NCBI GenBank assembly: GCA_044866075.1
Contig: JBIOTQ010000057.1
Coordinates: forward strand, 1-9,489
DNA from: JBASRP01 sp044866075
GTDB lineage: Bacteria; Actinomycetota; AC-67
Length of the DNA stretch: 9,489 nucleotides
Direction: 5' to 3'
In this document: in pieces, positions 1 to 5,909 of the stretch
How positions within the stretch are numbered: the stretch's first letter is position 1
Layout of the letters: each line of letters begins with the position of its first letter
The notes under the pieces: generated by a model
What the model was told of the DNA's origin: nothing
The model's database searches: none
The model's input: only the letters and a program-made list of their open reading frames with translations
Program-made: the position numbers and the translations under genes

Positions 1-105
1 GCGCAGGTAACGAAATCCGGACGGAAGGTCGCGGCCGCGATGATCGCCCGCGGCGTCTGCGACGGGAAGTACGTCCAGATGTACCTGACGTACGGCTCGA
101 TCTAG
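1..105 (+). CDS. C-terminal fragment of an unidentified protein
   Basis: The reading frame is open from the window's first base and ends in TAG at 103-105, giving the last 34 residues of a protein whose start lies outside the window. Codons are strongly GC-rich at third positions, like the neighbouring genes, so I take it as real coding sequence. The tail contains KSGRKVAAAMIARG, then one Cys, and ends in YVQMYLTYGSI. I do not recognise a family from this fragment and see no membrane segment or sorting signal. Only 3 bases separate its stop from the stop of the convergent beta-helix gene, so there is no room for a separate terminator. Confidence 0.6.
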   Translation, partial: AQVTKSGRKVAAAMIARGVCDGKYVQMYLTYGSI

Positions 106-108
106 CCG

Positions 109-1836
109 CTAACGCGGGAACCGGCGGCGCAACAGCGAGACGCCGACGGCAGCGGCCCCGGCGAGCAGCGCGATCCCGAGACCCAGCGGCGACCCGACGC
201 CCGTGGCCGGCAGCGCCGACGCCTTCCCCGAGAAGGTCCGCGAGGTCCTCGTCCCGAGGACGCGGCTCGAGTTCGACGCGGGGCATGTCGACGGCCCGCA
301 CGTCGGCGGCGTCGGCGGCGGCTTGTACCCCTCCGGGAAATTCCGCGCCTTGTTCAGTGGCGGCCCTTCGTCGTACGGAGCGGGGCACGTCCCCGTGAAG
401 TCGCAGATCGGCGTGTCGCCCGTACCGTCGCCGTCCGTGTCGACGAAGATGAGCCCGCCCTGATCGATGAGATCCGTGTTCGGGATTCCCGGAGTTAGCG
501 GCAGCTTGCTTCCGTCGAGCGGATTGTTGCACGGCGGCAGCATGAGCACGTTGGATGTCGCCGGTGCGCCGTCCGGCGTGCGGATGTTGTCCTGCCAGCA
601 GTTCGTCAGCCCGATCCCGTCCCACCCGAAGTCGGTCTCGTTCTGCGATCCCCCGGGTTTTGCGGCGTTGTACATGCGGTTGCCGAGGAACTGGTTCCCC
701 TCGCTCACGAACGGCGGCGCGAACGGACCGCCGTCGACGACCGGGGCGCCGGGCCCGAGCAGGAGGCCGGGACCGTTGATGAACCACACTCCGTAGTTCT
801 TGTGTCCCCAGATGTCGTTGTTGCGGACGACGTTGTTGTTGCCGCTGGCGATGATCACGCCCATGCCGACGGGGATCAGGATCGAGTTCGCGAACACGGT
901 GGCTTTCACGTCGGAGTCGGGCGAGTAGACGTTGAAGTTGTTGTCGTGGACCTTGTTGTTCTCGAACAGCAAGTCGTTCTGCGGATAGTTCGGGTGATCG
1001 GTCTCCGAGTCGGTCACGAAGCCGACGGCGTTGTCGTAGAGCTCGTTGTCGTGGAACCACACGTCGTCGCCTTGCGTCCCGGAGTAGCCGAGGACGTTGT
1101 GGTGCGACTTGCAATACCGGATCTCATTGGCGACGCGCGCTCCGTGGAGATCCGCGGAGCTCCCGGGGTAGATCCCGCCGTCACCGCCGCCGAACGCCTC
1201 GCAGTACTGCATCAGCCCGTGGTCGTTCGCGAACGTGAGGAAGGGGTACTCGCGCGCGTATCCCGATACGACGTGATCGATCACGAAGCCGTCGGTGTCG
1301 AGGATGTAGATACCGTGGTCGAAGCCGTGCCACGCGGAGAGGTTTTCGATGATCAGCCCGTCGGAGCGGTCGCCGCGGATCGTGACGTGCTTCTTGAACT
1401 CCGCGTCGATGACGACGTCACCAGGCTTCTGTCCCATGCCGCGCAGCGTGATGTTGTTCTTGCCGACGATCGCGACGAGGTTCTCCGCGTTCGGCTTCGC
1501 GAGCATGTACTCGTACGAGAAGGTGCCGTTCGGGTTGTCCGGAGTGCCGTTCGGGACGAGACGGCTCGGCTCCTCCTTGTAGAAGCCGGGCCAGATCCGG
1601 ATCAGGGTCGGCGTTGTGTTCCCGGCAGGTAGGCTGTCGATCGCGGACTGGATGTGCTCGAACGGGCATTCGCCCGTCTTGCAGACGTCGATCGTCTTCG
1701 CGTGGGCGCGGTTCAGGTCGGGGACCTTCCCGGGCCGCGGCGGCGACGGCACCGGCCGCTCAGCGTGCCCGAAGGCGGCGCTCGGAACGAGGATGGCCGC
1801 GGACAGGACGGCGGCAAGAAGAGCGTGACGGCGCAT
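109..1836 (-). CDS. Secreted right-handed beta-helix protein with LPATG cell-wall sorting signal
   Basis: The product is 575 aa. Residues 1-23 form a signal peptide (MRRH, a hydrophobic core, then SAAFGHA). Residues about 75-400 contain the irregular, Asn/Asp/Gly-rich repeats of a parallel beta-helix, with turns such as KNNITLRG, DGLIIENLSA, NDLLFENNKVHDNN and GNNNVVRNNDIWGH; this resembles NosD/CASH-type carbohydrate-binding or sugar-hydrolase-like proteins. Residues 466-474 (DTDGDGTGD) are a calcium-loop-like Asp repeat. A Pro/Cys/Ser-rich linker leads to LPATG (542-546), a hydrophobic segment and a basic RRRFPR tail, the classic sortase signal for covalent attachment to peptidoglycan. I chose ATG 1836 because AAGGAG lies 9 nt upstream and the signal peptide starts there; the open frame continues 65 codons further but is Arg/Pro-rich and overlaps the preceding gene. 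The ligand or substrate is unknown. It is the third gene of the leftward envelope set, 73 nt after the DUF4173 gene. Confidence 0.88.
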   Translation of the reverse strand: MRRHALLAAVLSAAILVPSAAFGHAERPVPSPPRPGKVPDLNRAHAKTIDVCKTGECPFEHIQSAIDSLPAGNTTPTLIRIWPGFYKEEPSRLVPNGTPDNPNGTFSYEYMLAKPNAENLVAIVGKNNITLRGMGQKPGDVVIDAEFKKHVTIRGDRSDGLIIENLSAWHGFDHGIYILDTDGFVIDHVVSGYAREYPFLTFANDHGLMQYCEAFGGGDGGIYPGSSADLHGARVANEIRYCKSHHNVLGYSGTQGDDVWFHDNELYDNAVGFVTDSETDHPNYPQNDLLFENNKVHDNNFNVYSPDSDVKATVFANSILIPVGMGVIIASGNNNVVRNNDIWGHKNYGVWFINGPGLLLGPGAPVVDGGPFAPPFVSEGNQFLGNRMYNAAKPGGSQNETDFGWDGIGLTNCWQDNIRTPDGAPATSNVLMLPPCNNPLDGSKLPLTPGIPNTDLIDQGGLIFVDTDGDGTGDTPICDFTGTCPAPYDEGPPLNKARNFPEGYKPPPTPPTCGPSTCPASNSSRVLGTRTSRTFSGKASALPATGVGSPLGLGIALLAGAAAVGVSLLRRRFPR

Positions 1837-1845
1837 CGAGGGGAT

Positions 1846-1873
1846 CTCCTTCTTCGACTGTGGTCGAAGGAGG
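1846..1873 (-). promoter_or_regulatory. RBS of the beta-helix gene, partly buried in a hairpin
   Basis: On the minus strand AAGGAG (1851-1846) is the ribosome binding site, 9 nt before ATG 1836. It directly follows a perfect 7-bp stem, CTTCGAC (1869-1863), loop CACA, GTCGAAG (1858-1852). After one A/C mismatch (1851 against 1870), three more pairs (1850-1848 with 1871-1873) would tie up the AGG of the binding site. There is no T-run after the stem, so it looks less like a terminator of the upstream gene than a structure limiting translation initiation. The base pairing is seen in the sequence; the regulatory role is inference. Confidence 0.5.
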
Positions 1874-1909
1874 GTTCTCTCCCGGCGCGGCGGTTCCCTG
1901 CCCGGAGGC

Positions 1910-3421
1910 TTAGCGGAGCGCGGCCGGCGGCGCGTTGCCGCAGGTCGCGGGCGTGATACCGGCGGTTTCAAGGGCGGTTCGGGCCGACGAGCGTCCCAGG
2001 TTCGCCGACCGCCAAGACGGTTCAGGTGCAAGGAGCTCCGCTTTTATGCACAAGGCCTCGCGCAGCCGCGCGGCGTCCGGCTCTGTGAACCGGTCGAGGA
2101 ACGCCGCGAGGACGGGGACGGCGTCGTTCCCGAGCACGGACCCGAGGTAGTCCACGTCGATCTTCCCGGTCGCTTCGAAGCGCGCGATATTGCGCTCGGC
2201 GACGAACCGTTCGGGGTTCATGACGTTGATCGTCAGGAGCGTCAGGAACGCGACCGCCAAGAAGCCGGCGACAACATTTGCGCGCCGCGACCACCAGATC
2301 GCGCCGAGCAACACCAGAAGGATCGCACCGATCGCGACGATCGCCACGTAGCCGACGAACCGATCGGTCGTGAAGCCGAAGGTACCCTCGTAGAGGGCGA
2401 GGCGCGTGACGGCGGAGGCGAGCACCACGCCGGTGAGGCAGACCATCGCGGTGACGAGACCGCGGAACCATCGCTCGTGGCCGGGATGGTCGCGGCGCCC
2501 GGCGTCCCACGTCGCGAGGATCACGAGGATCGTCAGCGCGGCCGCCGCGGCCAGCTGGAAGAACCCCGAGCGCGCATACTCGGCATACGACAGCCCCTTC
2601 GTGACCGACACGCGATGGTGTCCGCCGAAGAGGTTGGCGAATTGCACGACGACGAACGCTGCGAAGAGGAGATCGATCCCGCCGAGCAGCGTCGCCCACT
2701 CGGTGAAACCGAGGATCGGGTCGCGCTCAACCGGGACGCGGGCCTTCTCCTCGGAACCGTTGCCGAGGGCCGTCCGCCACACGATCGCGACCATGACGAT
2801 GCCGGCGAGTGTCAGCGCGACGTGCGACAGGAGGTTGCTCAGGTTCCATTCGGGGAGGAACGACGACAGCAGCCGAGCGAACACGCGGTCGCCGGACGCG
2901 AGCAGCGACGCGAAGAGCGCGAGGATCGGAGCGACCAGCAACGTGGTTCGGAGGATCACGCGCGTGCGCCGGCGATCGCCCGGCGCCGTGAACGGCGCGC
3001 GCAGGAATCGAGGGACGTGAAGCGATCGCTCGAGGAACGCGAGCGCGCGCGGGAAGAGGCCGGTGAACGACAGCTGGGTGATCGGCCCGAACTCGGCGGT
3101 CGCGGCCAGCGCGATCAGAGCGGACGACGCGAGGATGTTGAGGGAGACGAGCGGAAGGGTCGCGCGGAGCGCAGGGAAGATGGACAGCACGATCGCTCCG
3201 CCGAGGAGAACGTCGGTCTCGCGCGAGCGCGGTATCACCGTGCGAAGCGCGGCCGCGAACAAGACGACGAAGAGTGGGATCGAGAGGCCCGGCCGCTGGC
3301 CGTTGACCGCGAGATCGAACGCGACGCCTAAGCCTGCGATCGCGACGAGGGTGCGCGGAGATGCTTCGGGGGAATCGAGCTCCGGCAGCGTGGAAGGGAG
3401 AGCCGGAGGGCGCGGGTCCAT
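1910..3421 (-). CDS. DUF4173-type polytopic membrane protein
   Basis: The product is 503 aa with about 10 hydrophobic segments, near residues 24-40, 48-63, 71-107 (probably two), 160-176, 198-216, 244-262, 286-303, 320-343, 357-376 and 382-399, separated by short charged loops. The sequence GLSYAEYARSGFFQL (276-290) matches the conserved YAR-x-GFF(Q/E)L block of the DUF4173/DUF4153-like membrane family, and NPERFVAERNIAR (402-414), followed by a soluble tail, also fits that family. The biochemical function of the family is not established; family members are often annotated only as membrane proteins. ATG 3421 follows the CAP gene's stop by 10 nt and has only a weak G-rich element upstream, so translation may depend on the upstream gene. 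The stop is TAA. No signal peptide, catalytic motif or truncation is evident. Confidence 0.82.
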   Translation of the reverse strand: MDPRPPALPSTLPELDSPEASPRTLVAIAGLGVAFDLAVNGQRPGLSIPLFVVLFAAALRTVIPRSRETDVLLGGAIVLSIFPALRATLPLVSLNILASSALIALAATAEFGPITQLSFTGLFPRALAFLERSLHVPRFLRAPFTAPGDRRRTRVILRTTLLVAPILALFASLLASGDRVFARLLSSFLPEWNLSNLLSHVALTLAGIVMVAIVWRTALGNGSEEKARVPVERDPILGFTEWATLLGGIDLLFAAFVVVQFANLFGGHHRVSVTKGLSYAEYARSGFFQLAAAAALTILVILATWDAGRRDHPGHERWFRGLVTAMVCLTGVVLASAVTRLALYEGTFGFTTDRFVGYVAIVAIGAILLVLLGAIWWSRRANVVAGFLAVAFLTLLTINVMNPERFVAERNIARFEATGKIDVDYLGSVLGNDAVPVLAAFLDRFTEPDAARLREALCIKAELLAPEPSWRSANLGRSSARTALETAGITPATCGNAPPAALR

Positions 3422-3431
3422 CCCCGCGACG

Positions 3432-4130
3432 CTAGCGGGCCGCTGAACCTCCGGCCATGTCCTTTCGGGCAGCGATCTCGGAGTCGAGAGCCAGGAGCTT
3501 CAGGAGCATGCCCACGCCTCGGTCCGGCGGAAGCGGGATGACGAAGGCCTTCGCGACGGCTTTCGGCCGGTGCGGCCGGTGCGGCCGGACCCGCCGATGG
3601 ACGACCGCCGCCTGCCTGACCACCCGGCGGGTCGACGTCGACCGCGAGACGCGCGCGGTCGTTCCCCGGTCGACGAAGATCTCGGTCACGTAGAGGTACC
3701 CGTCGCTCCCTTTCACGACGCCGGTGCCGATCTGCTTGTACCGCGAGCCGAGGATGTGCGCCCGGTGGCTGCTGGACGCCATGAACGCCCTGTGCACCGA
3801 GGACACCGTGGGACCGCGACCGACGTTCTCCCCGATCGCGCGCCAGCCGCGGACCTCGGACGTCAGGGAGGAGTCGTGGTAGATGCTCCGCCGCGACGCC
3901 ATCTCGGCGCTGTGCCGATGCGCGATCGACACCAGGTCGGACGCGATGGAAAGTTTCCCGAGACCGCGCTCTGCTCGCTCTGCATTGACGAGGGTCACCA
4001 AGCGGCTCTCGTTGGACGACAACGCAGACGCGATGGGGGAAGGGGGAAGTGCGACGGCGAGAAGTATCCCTACGAGAGCGGCGGTTAGGAGCCCTCGACG
4101 GGCCCTTACCCCCAGCACCGGCGCGCACAC
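3432..4130 (-). CDS. Secreted CAP (SCP/PR-1) domain protein
   Basis: The product is 232 aa. The start is GTG 4130, supported by GGAGG (4137-4141) with a 6-nt spacer. Residues 1-36 form a signal peptide (basic RARR, hydrophobic core, ASA cleavage region). Residues about 40-152 are a CAP domain: VNAERAERGLGKL, then HRHSAEMASR, YHDSS (His85), GENVG (Glu101), SSSHRAHIL (His122) and YLYVTEIF (Glu150), which are the conserved blocks of bacterial SCP-like extracellular proteins including the His/Glu cavity residues. Residues 156-232 form a basic extension with an RPH repeat (182-189) and no obvious anchor, so the protein is probably secreted or held by charge at the wall. The activity of bacterial CAP proteins is mostly unknown; lipid or wall-ligand binding are possibilities. 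It heads the leftward envelope gene set and is divergent from the CHAD gene. Confidence 0.88.
   Translation of the reverse strand: MCAPVLGVRARRGLLTAALVGILLAVALPPSPIASALSSNESRLVTLVNAERAERGLGKLSIASDLVSIAHRHSAEMASRRSIYHDSSLTSEVRGWRAIGENVGRGPTVSSVHRAFMASSSHRAHILGSRYKQIGTGVVKGSDGYLYVTEIFVDRGTTARVSRSTSTRRVVRQAAVVHRRVRPHRPHRPKAVAKAFVIPLPPDRGVGMLLKLLALDSEIAARKDMAGGSAAR
3564..3589. repeat. Tandem 9-bp microrepeat inside the CAP gene
   Basis: The unit cggccggtg occurs twice in full and a third time nearly complete (cggccgga). It is in frame and encodes the RPH-RPH-RP run in the basic C-terminal tail of the CAP protein. Replication slippage here would add or remove three residues without breaking the frame. 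Confidence 0.8.
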
Positions 4131-4232
4131 TAAAGGCCTCCGCGGGTCGAATCAAGTTGGCTGGTTGTTCCAACCCTCGGCCTCGGCACGACGGGTTCAC
4201 GTCTTAAATCCACATGTGAATGCGCTGATAAC

Positions 4233-4292
4233 GGAAGCGAGGCGGACCCGCCGGCCCCGTGTCCGCCTCCTGGCTTCCTGACCCCGGAAGCC
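4233..4292. other. Strong bulged hairpin with an alternative, mutually exclusive stem
   Basis: GGAAGC-GAGGCGGAC (4233-4247) pairs with GTCCGCCTC-(CTG)-GCTTCC (4261-4278): 15 bp with a 3-nt bulge and a 13-nt GC-rich loop. The closing part, GGCTTCC (4272-4278), can instead pair perfectly over 7 bp with GGAAGCC (4286-4292) across a 7-nt loop. The two stems cannot form together. Neither strand shows a U-run after the stem. It could be a factor-independent terminator of actinobacterial type, a structured CAP leader, or only a DNA dyad. Confidence 0.5.
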
Positions 4293-4353
4293 GCAGGACG
4301 TGGTGCGGCGACGCTACCGCGCCCACGTAGCGAGATGGCCTCGCTGCTCCGAC

Positions 4354-4375
4354 GTTCACTCGAGGAGGAGTGAAC
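4354..4375. promoter_or_regulatory. Perfect GTTCACTC/GAGTGAAC dyad, candidate operator
   Basis: The arms are 8 bp and perfectly complementary with a 6-nt gaggag spacer. The dyad ends 36 nt before the TAGGCT -10 candidate of the CHAD gene, a reasonable position for an activator site. Its GTTCAC half-site resembles the core of Streptomyces PhoP boxes, although those are direct rather than inverted repeats. Binding by the PhoR partner regulator is inference. Confidence 0.45.
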
Positions 4376-4411
4376 TTTGGTGCCCGGAGGAATGAATGGG
4401 ACGTGCTCGAT

Positions 4412-4417
4412 TAGGCT
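4412..4417 (+). promoter_or_regulatory. Candidate -10 element (TAGGCT) of CHAD-sixA
   Basis: TAGGCT fits the TANNNT pattern of actinobacterial -10 hexamers and ends 9 nt before ATG 4427, so transcription would begin almost at the start codon, giving a leaderless mRNA. This agrees with the lack of a Shine-Dalgarno sequence next to ATG 4427. No good -35 hexamer is visible, which fits activator dependence. The same hexamer occurs upstream of ppx. Confidence 0.35.
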
Positions 4418-4426
4418 CTGCGCCTC

Positions 4427-5407
4427 ATGTCCTCGGTGATGGGCGGGCTCCCCTCGCGGATCAACGTCGTTCCGCTGCCCGATCTCGGGACGACGGATCT
4501 GCTTGCCTCGATGCCCGTCGCGGAAGCGGCGCTCGTGTGCGTGCGTCCGTCGGTCTCGAGGTTCCTCGCGCTCGAGCCGGCCGTCCGTCTCGGCGCGGAT
4601 CCCGAGGCGATCCACGACATGCGCGTGGCCGCGCGGCGTATCCGCACCGCGCTCCACCTTTTCCGCGGCGCCGTCCCCGCGGGGACGGAGGAGCTGCGGG
4701 CCGAGATCAAGTGGGCGGCGACGTTCCTCGGCGCCGTGCGCGATCTCGACGTGCAGCGCCTGTCGCTCGTGCAGGTCCTCGAGGATCTGCCGGCGGAGGA
4801 ACGTGCCGTCGTCCACGCGCTCGACGATCTGCTGGCGGGACGCCGCGCGGACGCGCACGCGCGAATGGTTGATGGTCTCGACGCGCCCCGGTTCTATCGC
4901 CTCCGCACCGACCTGGTCGATCTGGGTCGCGGCCCGGGCCTCGCGCCGGTTCAGATGTCCCCCCCGATCGCCGCCGCCGCTCCCGATATCGTTCGCCGCT
5001 CCTACAGGGCCATGCGACGCGCCGGGAAGCGTCTCGGTCCCGATTCACCGTCGGCCGCCTTGCACGCGCTCCGTTTGAAGTGCAAGCGCGCTCGGTACGC
5101 CATCGAGTTCGTCGCGCCCCTCTACGACGACACCGCCGACCCGCTCATCTCGCGGCTCGTTCGCTTGCAAGACCTGCTCGGTGATCTCCACGATGCTGAA
5201 GATGCGACGCATCGCTGGGGCGAGTTCACGGTGGGGAACGAGGGGGTGCTCCCCGATGGATCGGCATTCGTGCTCGGCCGCCTCGCGGAACGATCGGCGA
5301 CCGCGGCACGCTCGTTACGCCGCAAGTTCCCGAAGAGGTTCCGCGCCGTTCGCGGGCGTCGCTGGAAAGAGCTGAAGCGGGTCATGGACGCGCACGCGTC
5401 GGTGTGA
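4427..5407 (+). CDS. CHAD-domain protein (polyphosphate-binding family)
   Basis: The product is 326 aa. CHAD is a helical-bundle domain with conserved His and many Lys/Arg residues, known to bind inorganic polyphosphate. Here its first half carries AIHDMRVAARRIRTALHLFR (61-80; His63, Arg66, Arg70, Arg71, Arg73) and AVRDLDVQR (103-111). The second half carries LHALRLKCKRARYAIEFV (212-229) and LQDLLGDLHDAED (247-259). The C-terminal stretch (295-318) is also highly basic. It is a standalone CHAD: there is no N-terminal CYTH triphosphatase domain, only about 30 residues (1-30) before the domain. ATG 4427 is the first in-frame ATG after a TAG at 4412 and has no RBS, so the mRNA may be leaderless; ATG 4439 is an alternative. 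SixA follows 1 nt after the stop, so the two form an operon. The likely role is a cytosolic polyphosphate scaffold; the precise function is unknown. Confidence 0.9.
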   Translation: MSSVMGGLPSRINVVPLPDLGTTDLLASMPVAEAALVCVRPSVSRFLALEPAVRLGADPEAIHDMRVAARRIRTALHLFRGAVPAGTEELRAEIKWAATFLGAVRDLDVQRLSLVQVLEDLPAEERAVVHALDDLLAGRRADAHARMVDGLDAPRFYRLRTDLVDLGRGPGLAPVQMSPPIAAAAPDIVRRSYRAMRRAGKRLGPDSPSAALHALRLKCKRARYAIEFVAPLYDDTADPLISRLVRLQDLLGDLHDAEDATHRWGEFTVGNEGVLPDGSAFVLGRLAERSATAARSLRRKFPKRFRAVRGRRWKELKRVMDAHASV

Positions 5408-5408
5408 C

Positions 5409-5909
5409 GTGCAACTCATCGTCGTTCGTCACGCGATCGCGTACGAGCGCGACGCCGTTCGCTGGCCCGACGACCGCGACCGACCCTTAACCCCCGAGGG
5501 GGAGACGAAGTTCCGCAAGGCCGCGCAAGGGATCGGACGCGTTGCCGGAAACGTCGACACGGTTCTCTGCTCGCCGTTGGTGCGCGCCTGGCGCACGGCC
5601 GAGATCCTCTCCGAAGAGGCCGGCTGGCCCTCGCCATTGGTGTTCGATGCCTTGGAGCCGGAGCGCTCTGCGGCCGACGTCGCCGCCGCATTGATGCCGC
5701 ATCGCATGAGGGACACCGTCGCCCTGGTCGGACACGAACCGCTGCTCGGCGAGATGATCTCGTTCCTCGTGACGGGGTCCGCTTCCCGCGGAGCGTTCCC
5801 GCTCAAGAAAGGAGCGGCGGCGTCCGTCGACGTCTACGGCGACATCCCCAACGGATCGAGTCTGCGTTACCTGCTGACGCCGAAGATAGAGCGCGCGATC
5901 AAGTCGTGA
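5409..5909 (+). CDS. sixA: SixA-type phosphohistidine phosphatase (histidine phosphatase superfamily)
   Basis: The product is 166 aa, the usual length for SixA-like proteins. Residues 4-8 (IVVRH) give the catalytic RH motif: His8 would be the phospho-acceptor with Arg7 in the phosphate pocket. RPLTPEG (25-31), SPLVRAWRTAEIL (55-67) and VGHEP (107-111, second catalytic His109) complete the family signature. In E. coli SixA acts on phosphohistidine in phosphotransfer proteins; the substrate here is unknown. The start is GTG 5409, 1 nt after the CHAD stop and without an RBS, which suggests translational coupling. With CHAD next door and Ppx and a histidine kinase opposite, a role in phosphate signalling or on a phosphorylated partner is plausible but inferred. 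The last 11 bp overlap the end of the convergent TMK-like gene. Confidence 0.9.
   Translation: MQLIVVRHAIAYERDAVRWPDDRDRPLTPEGETKFRKAAQGIGRVAGNVDTVLCSPLVRAWRTAEILSEEAGWPSPLVFDALEPERSAADVAAALMPHRMRDTVALVGHEPLLGEMISFLVTGSASRGAFPLKKGAAASVDVYGDIPNGSSLRYLLTPKIERAIKS

Larger units (their letters stand above)
4131..4426. promoter_or_regulatory. Divergent intergenic region with multiple dyads
   Basis: This 296-bp region separates the start codons of the CAP (minus) and CHAD (plus) genes and has no convincing gene of its own. It must carry both promoters. In it I see GGTTG-TTC-CAACC (4163-4175), a TTCAC-N15-GTGAA dyad (4196-4220), the palindrome CACATGTG (4211-4218), the long bulged stem at 4233-4278 with a competing partner to 4292, CGCTAC-N9-GTAGCG (4312-4332), AGCGAG-N5-CTCGCT (4329-4345) and the GTTCACTC dyad (4354-4375). 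I could not match it to a known riboswitch class. Confidence 0.6.

Noticed and set aside
802..1632. A 276-codon + strand frame rich in Val/Asp/Glu
   Set aside because: It is antisense to the beta-helix gene; the composition follows from Asn/Asp turn codons on the other strand and no motif or RBS supports it.
1837..2031. An N-terminal extension of the beta-helix protein
   Set aside because: The 65 extra residues are Arg/Pro-rich, overlap the DUF4173 gene, and would bury the signal peptide that begins at ATG 1836.
4131..4380. A c-di-AMP (ydaO), cobalamin or c-di-GMP riboswitch upstream of the CAP gene
   Set aside because: c-di-AMP switches often precede actinobacterial wall genes, but I could not find the conserved cores of any of these classes in the minus-strand leader.
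4396..4872. A 158-codon + strand gene with a strong GGAGG
   Set aside because: It runs in another frame through the CHAD gene, with Arg/Ala/Gly-rich shadow composition and no recognisable motif.
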